DNA from: Gigantopelta aegis
Taxonomy: Eukaryota > Mollusca > Gastropoda > Neomphalida > Peltospiridae
Assembly (NCBI RefSeq): GCF_016097555.1
Contig: NC_054701.1
Span: forward strand, 31,726,008 to 31,790,007
DNA length: 64,000 nucleotides
Reading direction: 5' to 3'
Shown: piece by piece, positions 34,610-46,800 of the stretch
Layout: every line of letters begins with the position of its first letter
How positions within the stretch are numbered: position 1 is the stretch's first letter
Notes under the pieces: model-generated
Told to the model about the DNA's origin: nothing
What the model saw: only the letters and a program-made list of their open reading frames with translations
Databases searched by the model: none
Program-made: the position numbers and the translations under genes

Positions 34610-35254
34610 AGTTCTATGGCAAAATTGATCAATAATTAGAAAGTAAAAAAAAAAATGAAACATAAATAACACGTTGAGCAGATAAACAACAAATTGTTTA
34701 CACGATAAACTGTTACATGTTTGGAAAGTCACTTACCAAGTATCAAAGAAACTATTTTTAAAGAAAGGCAATATAATATTTTAGCTTAAACTGATAGCAT
34801 CAGCTGTGAATACTGTCATTAAAATGTAAGGTTAATGCAAATTTAAGTTATATGCATAGGTTATGCGAATATAATTCGTGTCACGTAACCGAACAATCGG
34901 TTATCTATGTAAAAATCATTTGAATCGACTTTTGGTTTTCTAAGATTTTGCTTAGTATTAAAGGTGCTATGTCAAAGTTGCAATAATGGCGGTTCACGCC
35001 GAAAACATTATTAGCTTTTACTTTGAAACATAAAGTTTATACCCTCAGCTATATGCCTATAAAAATTACAGCCAAATAATTCCATTTACTAGAAGAAAAA
35101 AACTAGTCACGTCACTGTTTTATGTGTACACAATCAACAAACTAAGTGTTTTCTATAATTCTTTGCAGACAACTGACAGATAAACAAATATGGTAACTAT
35201 GTTATATTTAGCTACAACTTATTCTGGAAACCTCTCATTAGTTATACCCGGTCC
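34610..35254. other. AT-rich DNA, nothing recognised
   Basis: No coding, hairpin or known repeat signal was seen. Confidence 0.4.
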
Positions 35255-35420
35255 AGATTGTCTCCCATTTGTTACACATCCCATTGTTGCATACTAGGTG
35301 TATGGCCACTACACCCTCTTCTCTCTCACTAACCACTAACAATTAACAACTAACCCACTGTCCTGGACAGACAGTCCAGATAGTTGAGGTGTGTGCCCAG
35401 GACAGCGTGCTTAAACCTTA
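35255..35420 (+). repeat. Second SINE-like family, copy
   Basis: CCACTACACC, CTAACCACTAAC, CCACTGTCCTGGACAGACAG and TGAGGTGTGTGCCCAGGACA are the reverse of the family seen at 12493, 47740 and 53150. Confidence 0.6.
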
Positions 35421-35627
35421 ATTGAATATAAGCACGAAAATAAGTAGAAATGAAAAATGCATCCTAGGTAGGTGTAGCAGGTCACTCAGCCATGACCTAT
35501 GTTGTTATAAGGTGTATAAACAATGGGACGTGTAACAAATGGGAGGATACCATATCGGTTACACTATTGCCGCATTCAAAGATGGAGGCGGTGACAGAAT
35601 AAGCGTTTATGACTCATTCCAAGACGG

Positions 35628-35642
35628 CGTGTGTGTGTGTGT

Positions 35643-35685
<43 letters not shown>

Positions 35686-35692
35686 GGGGGGG
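35628..35692. repeat. (GT)n plus G run
   Basis: GT dinucleotide array with one interruption, ending in a run of nine G. Confidence 0.95.
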
Positions 35693-35975
35693 TAATGACT
35701 CACGATACGCCATACTAAGCAGTGGTACGCAGTTCTCAAACTGATACAATCTGTTACGAGCCCCACATCCATAATATGTGTTGTGTTCAGTCAACGACCC
35801 CATTTACTAAAATTTTAATGTGTATTACTAGAAAAGAAAAAACATCTTGTAAAAAAAAATATAAATAATACTGAAAGGCCCTTTTCTTAATACAATGAAT
35901 AGATGTAAAAAAGAAGAAGAAGAAGAAGTGAAAGATACATACATATCTATACTATCTATACATACACAGCGTGCG

Positions 35976-35978
<3 letters not shown>

Positions 35979-36016
<38 letters not shown>
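35979..36016. repeat. (CA)n microsatellite
   Basis: Pure CA array of about 38 bp. Confidence 0.95.
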
Positions 36017-36018
<2 letters not shown>

Positions 36019-36199
36019 TAACAATTAAGATAATCATACTATTTTTTAGTGTAATTTCATTAATTTTATTTGAGACATGTATATTGAAAAATATTGTCCA
36101 GAAGCTGAAATCACATTGTAGACTAGTAATTGACATCAATACACTATTAAAGAGAACTAACTAATGAGGAATTTTAGCGTATTGTTCTGTTTTTAATAG

Positions 36200-36376
36200 T
36201 GTAGTTAAATTAACTGTATAGGTGTATCATGATACACCTACACGTTTCCTCTAAAAGTGCAACCTGTGTATTGTCATACGCCTCCACTTTTGGAGGAAAA
36301 GTGTAGGTGTATCGCTGAATACACATACACTTTTAACAAAAGAAACCATGACAACGAAACCGGAAGTTGTGTATAA

Positions 36377-36379
<3 letters not shown>
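36200..36379. repeat. GTGTAGGTGTATC hairpin repeat, copy 2
   Basis: It is the reverse-orientation relative of 12593-12752, including the flank AACCGGAAGTTGTGTATAAG. It abuts the (CT)n tract. Confidence 0.7.
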
Positions 36380-36380
<1 letters not shown>

Positions 36381-36468
<88 letters not shown>

Positions 36469-36528
36469 TACTCTGTCTGTCTCTGTATCTGTCTTTCTAT
36501 CCCCTCCTCTCTCTCTCTCCCTCATGCA

Positions 36529-36621
<93 letters not shown>

Positions 36622-36682
36622 TCTGTCTTTCTCTGTATCTGTCTTTCTATCCCCCTCTCTCTCTCTTTCTCTCCCTCATGCA

Positions 36683-36751
<69 letters not shown>
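36381..36751. repeat. Compound (CT)n/(CA)n tract with higher-order duplication
   Basis: CT arrays alternate with CA arrays. A complex spacer (ACTCTGTCT...TCTGTATCTGTCTTTCTATC, then CCCTCATGCACATT) appears twice, so the tract grew by duplication of a unit of about 140-150 bp. Long Ser-Leu or Arg-Glu open frames here are artefacts. Confidence 0.95.
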
Positions 36752-36754
<3 letters not shown>

Positions 36755-37119
36755 GGGTACGTTTTTAAACAACGTAAATGGTATCTAATGGATTCTAATG
36801 TAGTATTCTATTTCTTATATATCCTCAAACACTCTAGGTTTAAAATAAATTTAAACGTCTTTTCCAACTAAAACGTATTTGTGGCGCTTGTGCTTGAAAT
36901 TAACGTATGTTATAGAGTAAACAGTTTCAGGTTAACTCGTACGTGTTTACTTCATTGGATGGTATGGCTGTGGCGACCGGTTTATCAAATATAAGCAACC
37001 AATCTTATGTCCTTAAATCGATAAGACATATGTGTGTTATTGTCAGAAACCGATATACACATGTCAAAGATTGCTGTGCGATACGCTTCTTTTCTCCGTT
37101 TTGACTTAATTTACCTTTA

Positions 37120-37510
37120 ACCGGCCTCGGTGGCGTCGTGGTTAGGCCATCGGTCTACAGGCTGGTAGGTACTGGGTTCGGATCCCAGTCGAGGCATGGG
37201 ATTTTTAATCCAGATACCGACTCCAAACATTGAGTGAGTGCTCCGCAAGGCTCAGTGGGTAGGTGTAAACCACTTGCACCGACCAGTGATCCATAACTGG
37301 TTCAACAAAGGCCATGGTTTGTGCTATCCTGTCTGGGATGGTGCATATAAAAGATCCCTTGCTGCTAATCGGAAAGAGTAGCCCATGTAGTGGCGACAGC
37401 GGGTTTCCTTTCAAAATCTGTGTGGTCTTTAACCATATGTCTGACGCTATATAACCGTAAATAAAATGTGTTGAGTGCGTCGTTAAATAAAACACTTCTT
37501 TCTTTCTTTC
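37120..37510 (+). repeat. Full-length SINE with 13-bp target duplication
   Basis: Head CCGGCCTCGGTGGCGTCGTG, B box GGTTCGGATCCC, body and CTTTCTTTCTTTC tail. TAATTTACCTTTA occurs at 37107-37119 and 37511-37523, so this is a clean insertion. Confidence 0.92.
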
Positions 37511-37523
37511 TAATTTACCTTTA

Positions 37524-37577
37524 GAGCGGGACGTAGCCCAGTGGTAAAACGCTCGCTGGATGCGAGGTCGGTTTACG
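37524..37577 (+). repeat. SINE head fragment (other subfamily)
   Basis: GCGGGACGTAGCCCAGTGGTAAAACGC and GCTCGCTGGATGCGAGGTCG resemble a tRNA 5' half, as in the heads at 23440 and 27440. It is truncated after the B-box region. Confidence 0.65.
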
Positions 37578-37668
37578 GTTTCTTCTTTTTTCCAACTTGA
37601 TGCAGTCTTGGAAATCATAATAAAACTACAGAAAAACTTTAAAACATACTAATAGCTCAGCAATATAT

Positions 37669-39170
37669 ATACTCTTCAAAAAAAGAAACGCAAAAGGGTA
37701 CAAATGGGTTATAACTCCGATTTTATGTTTCCTACCGGTTCATGCTTTGTGAATATAAGGTCATTGCATGTCCCAAACACATTCCCACGGTTACATTCGA
37801 TAAAACGCAGCTACTGTACAATAAAGTTCCAAAATGTGAATATTCGCAAAAACGCAGCCACGTGCAAACCATGTCACCACTGCACGTGCGTTGTCTGCAC
37901 GTGCAACACGAACACCGACAGTATAAAAGTGCAGGGTGTTCGCTTGCCTGGCCTCTGTATCTGGCCGACAGTTGACAATCCAGGACATGCCACGTCTCAG
38001 TGAACCGCAGAGAAACAATGCCATCGGCCGACTAGACGCAGGCGAATCCAGAACGGCCGTTGCCAGGGCATTCCATGTGTCCCCAAGCACCATCTCCAGA
38101 CTGTGGGACCGTTACCAGCAACATGGATCAACACGTGACCTCCCTAGATCCGGTCGACCACGGGTCACTACCCCCCGGGCAGGACCGCTACATCCGGGTA
38201 CGCCACCTTCGGGAACGATTGACTACTGCCACCTCCACAGCCGCAGCAATACCAGGTTTGCGCAGGATATCCGACCAGACCGTACGGAACCGCCAACGTG
38301 AGGTAGGAATTCGTGCCAGACGTCCAGTTCGAGGTGCCATCTTAACACCACAACACCGTCGACTCCGACTGCAGTGGTGCCAGATTCATCGACAATGGCC
38401 TCAACTGCGATGGAGACAGGTGTGGTTCAGTGACGAGTCCCGATTTCTGCTCCGACGTCATGATGGAAGATGTCGCGTGTATAGGCGTCGTGGTGAACGT
38501 TATGCGGCAAACTGCGTGCAGGAAGTGGACAGATTCGGCGGGGGTAGTGTCGTGGTGTGGGCAGCCATCTCACACACTGGCAGAACTGACCTGGTCCACG
38601 TGCAGGGCAACCTGAATGCACAGGGCTACATTGACCAGATCCTCCGGCCACACATCGTTCCAGTTATGGCCAACGCCAACGCAGTGTTCCAACATGACAA
38701 CGCCAGGCCTCACACAGCACGTCTCACAACGGCTTTCCTACAGAATAACAACATTAATGTCCTTCCTTGGCCATCGACATCACCGGATTTGAACCCAATT
38801 GAGAATCTATGGGACGAGTTGGACCGACGCCTCCGACAGCGACAACCACAGCCCCAGACTCTGCCCGAGCTGGCAGCAGCCTTGCAGGCCGAGTGGGCCA
38901 CCATCCCCCGGGACGTCATCCGTACTCTGGTTGCTTCAATGGGCAGGCGGTGCCAGGCAGTTGTCAACACACGCGGAGGCCACACCCGGTATTGACTCCA
39001 GATGACCTTGACCTTGGTGGTGTGTCCTATCACTTACTCACAATGGACTAGAGTGAATTGTGAACAATCCTGCAACATTTGGTAATTATCGGACTCGCCA
39101 TTCAATAATTAAATCAATTCTCCAAATGTTACGACAATGTGGTTTTGCGTTTCTTCTTTTGAAGAGTATA
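37669..39170 (+). mobile_element. Tc1/mariner element family 2, copy A
   Basis: Ends ATACTCTTCAAAAAAAGAAA and TTTCTTCTTTTGAAGAGTAT lie in TA-rich DNA. At 1.5 kb it is nearly identical to copy B at 44033-45534 but in opposite orientation. Confidence 0.95.
37987..38995 (+). pseudogene. Tc1-type transposase copy A, one frameshift
   Basis: It begins [14 protein letters not shown] at 37987 and is collinear with the intact 335-aa protein of copy B. A run of six C at 38170-38175, where copy B has five, shifts the frame after RPRVTTP. The rest is open to GGHTRY-stop at 38995, with [16 protein letters not shown] and SPDLNPIE intact. Only a handful of residues differ from copy B (for example ENLWDEL for EHLWDEL). 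The extra C could also be a homopolymer error, in which case both copies are whole. Confidence 0.9.
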
Positions 39171-39930
39171 TATATACTAGTAGCAAGTATTGAAATCTGA
39201 CATTATTAATTTGTTTTCAGTCTTGTTTATTGCATTCAGGTACAGCACCACATGTAGGCTATCCGTGTATTTATGAACGGAATGTCCACATGTTAATTCA
39301 CATGAATACCTGTCAACTGTGACAATACTGTTCAACAAAAATGTGATCCTTGGTCATGGAACAATACTATTTTATCAGGCTCATAGGAAAGAAATAATTA
39401 TGAGTTTTGTTCTGTCTGAAAGTCTCTCTTTGCTTTTCTCTATCTCTCTCAATTTAATACACACACACACACCACAGAGAGAGAGAGAGAGAGAGAGGAC
39501 TTGCTAGGTTGGGAATTTGTTTCGACGCCCCCACCCCCACCTAAAACCTTGATGATTGGTGAGTGGTGAGTGGACACTATAGCTTGTAAGATAACAAAGT
39601 GAGCTCAGTATACACTTGATTCCATATGAGTAAAGCACGTATCAGTGTCGTTGTAGTTGTGACATGATGTTTAACCTCCACGCAATTAGCGTGTGGACGT
39701 GGTTGGTCTACAGCGTGCTGTGTCAGGTTAGTGTTAGTCGGATGGATATTCATAACCAGTTCTTTTGTTATAATTGAGTTTTCACTCTCACATTCTTCCA
39801 ACGTGTTTTCTTCTTCTTTTCTTTTTTCCCCTTTACAATACACATTATTTTATATTATTCCATCTCTTTATCTCTGTATTGTAATTTAATATTTCACAAT
39901 TTCTTTTTCTTCTCTTTTTAATTCTCTCTC
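39171..39930. other. No recognised gene
   Basis: A small CA/GA patch at 39460-39496 and CT-rich text. I looked here for the signal-peptide exon of the SRCR-EGF-ZP gene and found no convincing one. Confidence 0.4.

Positions 39931-39931
<1 letters not shown>

Positions 39932-40020
<89 letters not shown>
39932..40020. repeat. (CT)n microsatellite
   Basis: About 89 bp of nearly pure CT. Confidence 0.98.
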
Positions 40021-40024
<4 letters not shown>

Positions 40025-40186
40025 TTTAATAGTTGTGTGTTTTACAATCAGTTCAGCTGAAGACAATAGCAGGCTTTGTAAATTCGGACCGAAGATTTCT
40101 TTTGCTTACTCTAATCACCCCAAACCCCTTATCCTTCCTGTTCGGTTTATGGCGATACTGTAGTAGGGATAATGAATACATGAAAG

Positions 40187-40252
40187 AAAACACACAAAAA
40201 GAAAGAAAGAAAACACAAAGAAAGAAAGAAAGAAAGAAAGAATAAGAAAGAA
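40187..40252. repeat. (GAAA)n tract
   Basis: Interrupted GAAA repeats. Confidence 0.9.
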
Positions 40253-40320
40253 AAAATATTCCAGAAAAAACAATTAAAAAGAATAATTTCAACTTAATAC
40301 TCAAAATACAAATTAATCAT

Positions 40321-40550
40321 ATGTCATGTCATGTCATAGGGTTTTACGTGCACATTCAGAACAAGCTGTTGTAGCGCACGCCTGTCGTGGGCACAAGAGC
40401 CGGCCTTGGCCCGCTCCTCCGTCCATGACAGGAAAGGTGGGGAGAGGGGAGAGGAGGGACCGCCTGCACTGGCAGGTGCAAGGGAGCACCAGCAGCCCGA
40501 TCAAATCGGTAGCAGGCGGGTGGGGATGGTGGTGGTGCTATGGAATTTGA
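40321..40550. repeat. Dispersed repeat with 'ACAAGCTGTTGTAGC' motif, copy 2
   Basis: It starts with a (GTCAT)n patch, then shares TTCAGAACAAGCTGTTGTAGC-type blocks and GCACTGGCAGGTGCAAGG with 33020-33320. Confidence 0.7.
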
Positions 40551-40728
40551 ATGGAGCAGTTAAATGCCAAAGAGAAAAGGGTGCGCAATTTTTATTGAGG
40601 GAATTTGGCGCAATTTTGAACGGTCGGTTGAAACGTAAATGGCCGAGCTAATATAGGTTTTGATATTAGTGAATCGAGAGTAGCTCGTTATTAATCATAA
40701 AGATAGCACTTATTTTTATACCACGCAG

Positions 40729-40802
40729 AAGGACGGTGACGTCAGACTGACAGGTGGTCACAGCCCATGGACTGGTAAACTGGAAATATACCACGCTCAC
40801 AG
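40729..40802 (+). CDS. SRCR-EGF-ZP gene, exon a (SRCR first part)
   Basis: Acceptor TTTTTATACCACGCAG and donor CACAG/GTGAGA. It encodes [20 protein letters not shown], the canonical VRLxGG...GxLEIYH opening of an SRCR domain. It ends two bases into the Arg codon completed by the next exon. Confidence 0.88.
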
Positions 40803-43800
40803 GTGAGATATTACATGCTATAGATATAGAGAATACTACAAGTGTCCGTTAGATACATGTTTATCTTACGAGGTGTTTCAAAACGTATCGAGTTGTACAT
40901 GTTTTAAACGAGTTGTAAGATAAATGGTATCTAACGGAAATTCATGTAGGATCTTACCCTTATTTTTTGCATATATCCCCCAAACCTGACAGTTAAGAAA
41001 AGGGCCACAGTTTTGCGGTTAATTATAACGTGTAAAACAGGAATATACTTTGTCAGTGTTACAAAAAAAAAAAAAAATGATTAACTAAGAAACCGTAGAA
41101 TAGAACATTGAAAGTTTCACTGTAAAATAAATGCAACGGGGATTGAAAACGCCGCGGCAATCTCTACGGCATTGCCGATTACCGTGATTAATTGCTCGAG
41201 TTCGAGGTCCTCAAAAATAGGGTTTAAAACAAATTTAAATATTTTTTCCAAATAAAACCCATTTACGGCGCTTGCAATTATTCGTCACAGAGCAATCAGT
41301 TTTAGGTTCACTTATACGTCACAGAGCTATGAATTTCGATCATGCCTATTTGCTTTTATGGTATTGTTGTGGTCATAGCGTCATTATCTAGGATCAGCCA
41401 ATCGGATGACTTTATATTGATATCACACATGCGCGTGCTATTGGGGTGTGTTATCATAAATAACGATTAATGTTCTCACCAACGGGTGTATGTGCCAAAA
41501 ATAAAGAAAAAAAAGATACTATGTTTCATGGTCATAGGTGAGATGTTATATTATTATAATTGATAGATATATATTATAGGTTAGATATGTGAGATCTTAT
41601 ATACAATAATTATATGTTATAGTTGAGATGCTAAGCTAAATATTCTCATGGGTGAGATGTTAAGATATATTCAGAGCAGGTTTATCCTAGTAGCACATGT
41701 AGCACGTGCTACTGGCCCAGCGCTTCAGGGGGGCCCCGCGGTGATGTGTACATTTATCCCCCTCCCCCCCCCCCCCCCCAGGTAATTTTTTCCCTCTCCC
41801 CGAGAGGGTTGCAAAATATATATCCTGGGAAGGGGGTCCCTCTGTTATTTGTACTACAGGCCCCACGGATCCTTAAACCGGCTATGGATACATTTGTCTA
41901 CATTGAAACATTATACGGACATGTATAATAACACTTTATTGTTGTAAAAACACAAACCAATCACAGTTTTCTTCTAGATGGGGAGATGTTTGTGACGACG
42001 ACTTCGGTGTCGAGGAAGCGACTATCGTGTGTCGCCAGCTCGGTTTCCTGACAAACGAACCAAAGTTCCACTGCTGTCGGCCTGGTAACGAGAAAATATG
42101 GCTTGACGACCTGGCGTGTGTGGGGACGGAGAGCTCGCTAGCGTTGTGTAGCAACCCGGGCTGGGGCGTGGAGAACTGTGGAGACAGCGAGTCCGTGTCA
42201 GTGACGTGTTTAGGTGCGAACAATCAACATCCATTTATAAACTTGGTTGCCATAAAATCTATAGGAGACGCAGATTGATAAAAAAAAGAAGTTTGTTTTG
42301 TTTAACGACACCACTAGATCACATTGATTTATTAATCATCAGCTATTGGATGTCAAACGTTTGATAATTCAAACATAGTCTTGGAGAAAAAACCCAGCTA
42401 CATGTTTCCATTAGTAACAATGAATCTTTTATATGCATCATCCCACAGACAGGATAGCACATATCATGGCCTTTGATCGACAGTGCTGAGGCACTTTCTG
42501 GAAAGAAAAAAAAAATATCCCAGTGGGCCCACCGATGGTAATCGGTCTTAGATTATAAGCACAATCAACTAGGCCTACAAACGTAAAGTTCATTGCAAAG
42601 TTAATACCTGTATTAAAATGTGTGGATGAATTATAGCCCGTCTTTTTTTCTTCTTTTTTTAAAGTACCCAAGAGACACAAATATTTAACACAGAGACAAA
42701 GACTTTTCTACTTTTTTTTTCTTTTTTTGGACATTACAAACATGGATGATGATGCGATGAATGGTGAAGCCGCTATATTTCCATTTCGGTATGGGACTAC
42801 TTGACAGGTTCGTGCTCCACGCTTGCTGTCAGTTGAGCTATCTCGGTATCACCCGAGTCCGGGGTACACGGAACCTGCAGTGCATGTCGGGTAATCATCC
42901 CCCATGTGGGTTCATACACTCTGGAGACACACCCATAATCGCACCCGTGAAATTATAGCCTGTCTTGATTTTACTCGGTACTCTATGAATTCAGTAATAG
43001 TGATAAAATATATGGTAAATATAACCGAAGTGTTACCATTCATTCATTCATTTATTCATCCAGTCAGTCATTCATTCATTCATTCATTCATTCATTCAGT
43101 CAGTCAGTTAGTCATCCATCCATCCGTCCATCCATCCATCCATCCATCCATCCATCCATCCATCCATCATTCTTTCATTTATTTTCCAGTTGATCCCTGC
43201 ATCAACGTGACGTGTCAAAATGGCGGTTCATGTGTTGTGACTGGCGAACATTTTCGGTGTGCCTGTACCAGCGGGTACACCGGTACTTTATGTGAAAATG
43301 GTAAATAATACAAACTTGACGAACACCACTTGACTTGCAACTTAAAATGTTACACTTGTCGCTAGATATATACACTTGTCGCTAGATATATACGTAATGT
43401 TTGTGTTTTAACTGTTTGTTGTTAATATTCTTTTTGTATTGAAATATAGACATATACATGTACTCAAAATTTAAATTTTATTTTTTCGATATTTGTATTT
43501 TTTATTCACTGTAAAAATTAAAAACACATAAACCAAATGTAAATACATTGACATTATTGAACATACACTGACATATCGATAGGCCTATATATTAGTTTAA
43601 ATTAATGTCGTTGGGCCTAATAGTGGAAAATGTACAATATAACAATTAAATATATAATTAAATATTACCCTCTCCCACACTTTTCGCTAAAAAGGCATGC
43701 ATTCCCCTGAACTACTATTATGTTTATATACATAGAATCATTAATTTTTCAGACGCGGACGAGTGCGCCACATTGAATGGAGGATGCAGTCACATCTGTA

Positions 43801-46800
43801 CGAATTTGATTGGCTCATACGCCTGTTCGTGTCCCGATGCCGAACTCACACTAAGTAGTGATAACTTTACCTGTTATGGTAAATACTTTTGGCGCTACCA
43901 CGTATTATATATGCTTGAAAAAATTACATTACATTACATTACATTACATTACATTACATTACATTACATTACATTACATTACATTACATTACATTACATT
44001 ACATCACATCACATCACATCACATCACAAATATATACTCTTCAAAAGAAGAAACGCAAAACCACATTGTCGTAAGATTTGGAGAATTGATTTAATTATTG
44101 AATGGCGAGTCCGATAATTACCAAATGTTGCAGGATTGTTCACAATTCACTCTAGTCCATTGTGAGTAAGTGATAGGACACACCACCAAGGTCAAGGTCA
44201 TCTGGAGTCAATACCGGGTGTGGCCTCCGCGTGTGTTGACAACTGCCTGGCACCGCCTGCCCATTGAAGCAACCAGAGTACGGATGACGTCCCGGGGGAT
44301 GGTGGCCCACTCGGCCTGCAAGGCTGCTGCCAGCTCGGGCAGGGTCTGGGGCTGTGGTTGTCGCTGTCGGAGGCGTCGGTCCAACTCGTCCCATAGATGC
44401 TCAATTGGGTTCAAATCCGGTGATATCGATGGCCAAGGAAGGACATTAATGTTGTTGTTCTGTAGGAAAGCCGTTGTGAGACGTGCTGTGTGAGGCCTGG
44501 CGTTGTCATGTTGGAACACTGCGTTGGCGTTGGCCATAACTGGAACGATGTGTGGCCGGAGGATCTGGTCAATGTAGCCCTGTGCATTCAGGTTGCCCTG
44601 CACGTGGACCAGGTCAGTTCTGCCAGTGTGTGAGATGGCTGCCCACACCATGACACTACCCCCGCCGAATCTGTCCACTTCCTGCACGCAGTTTGCCGCA
44701 TAACGTTCACCACGACGCCTATACACGCGACATCTTCCATCATGACGTCGGAGCAGAAATCGGGACTCGTCACTGAACCACACCTGTCTCCATCGCAGTT
44801 GAGGCCATTGTCGATGAATCTGGCACCACTGCAGTCGGAGTCGATGGTGTTGTGGTGTTAAGATGACACCTCGAACTGGACGTCTGGCACGAATTCCTAC
44901 CTCACGTAGGCGGTTCCGTACGGTCTGGTCGGATATCCTGCGCAAACCTGGTATTGCTGCGGCTGTGGAGGTGGCAGTAGTCAATCGTTCCCGAAGGTGG
45001 CGTACCCGGATGTAGCGGTCCTGCCCGGGGGTAGTGACCCGTGGTCGACCGGATCTAGGGAGGTCACGTGTTGATCCATGTTGCTGGTAACGGTCCCACA
45101 GTCTGGAGATGGTGCTTGGGGACACATGGAATGCCCTGGCAACGGCCGTTCTGGATTCGCCTGCGTCTAGTCGGCCGATGGCATTGTTTCTCTGCGGTTC
45201 ACTGAGACGTGGCATGTCCTGGATTGTCAACTGTCGGCCAGATACAGAGGCCAGGCAAGCGAACACCCTGCACTTTTATACTGTCGGTGTTCATGTTGCA
45301 CGTGCAGACAACGCACGTGCAGTGGTGACATGGTTTGCACGTGGCTGCGTTTTTGCGAATATTCACATTTTGGAACTTTATTGTACAGTAGCTGCGTTTT
45401 ATCGAATGTAACCGTGGGAATGTGTTTGGGACATGCAATGACCTTATATTCACAAAGCATGAACCGGTAGGAAACATAAAATCGGAGTTATAACCCATTT
45501 GCACCCTTTTGCGTTTCTTTTTTTGAAGAGTATATTACATTACATTTACATTGCATTACATTACGCTATGCAATGCAATATTTGCTTTCTTTTTTACAAT
45601 TACATACGAATTTTAAAGGTCCAAGTGCCATATTTCGCTATTTTCCCATTTATTTGTGATAAATAACAAGAAATTAATCAATACCTCACAATATTTTTAC
45701 ACAATTAACTATAATGTGTTGTCACTGATTCCCTAAGAATTTGTCATCACAGCTTTGTTTTGTTTTGTTTTGATTTTGTTTTTTAGGGTTGAATCAGTGG
45801 TTTTCAGTTTCTGTCTTCTGGGTACTTTGATCTCCAGGATGTTTTTTTTAATTTTTTGATTAACGGCAATGAATTATGGGTTATATCTAATGTGTAACAC
45901 ACGTTCATACAAAATGTCGTCGCTAAGCGTATGTAAGCTGTCTGTAATCCTCTATAACCTAGATTAAATTTTCTTTCTTTTTTTACTTGTAAATAAAATA
46001 ATTGGGTTGTAATGTTTTATTGGCATAAAGATGAAGGTATAATTTTTACATTTAATTTTTTTTAATAAGACTACTTATCGAAGGAAGGAGCCATCATAAT
46101 ATAATTTAAACTTCTAATGTAATTCTGAAATTGTCAATATCATTTTATATATTTTTTGTGTACTTACTCATTCATTATGGCTTTCATGTATTTCATGCCT
46201 ATGTATATAATAATTGGTTTTTACAGCTTTTGTATAGTTATAAATTTTACTCCAATCACGCATTTTATTCAAATTAGCACCTGGTGTAGATGTTCACTGC
46301 GAAAACAACAACATACATGTGGAATTTCACAAGAAGAGCTTCCCTGGGCTTCACGCAACATACATCACACTGAAGGAAGCGCCGTGTATCGCCCGCGACA
46401 ACGGCACACACATCATCGTTGATGTTCCTCTTAAGGGATGTGGAACCGAAGTTCAGGTATGATCTAGTACTATACCAGGGGTTGAAAATTATGTTACCGA
46501 CCATCTGTCTAGCAGGTTATAGCAGTTGTACCTGCACTGCTAAGCTGGAGACATTTCTTTTATAAAAATCCACTGGCCAGTATATATAATAATCTATAGT
46601 AGTGTCACTGTATAAAATAGTAGTTGTCTTCATCTTAATTCAGTCTCATTTCGTTTGTATAAGTTTCAAACATGCTGTCCTAGGCATAAGTTGACTCCCA
46701 ACCCCACGCATTGGCTTATCTGGGATTTTATATTGGGGGCAACAATATTGAGGATGGCATCACACTGTAGGCCTACTATTGCGTGTCGTGTTCTGAGGCA

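Noticed and set aside
36348-36871. Open frames of more than 100 codons in three frames and on both strands
   Set aside because: They are pure Ser-Leu, His-Thr or Arg-Glu translations of CT/CA microsatellites.
43921-44028. Regularly spaced short repeats resembling an array
   Set aside because: A simple pentanucleotide microsatellite with no spacers; not CRISPR-like.
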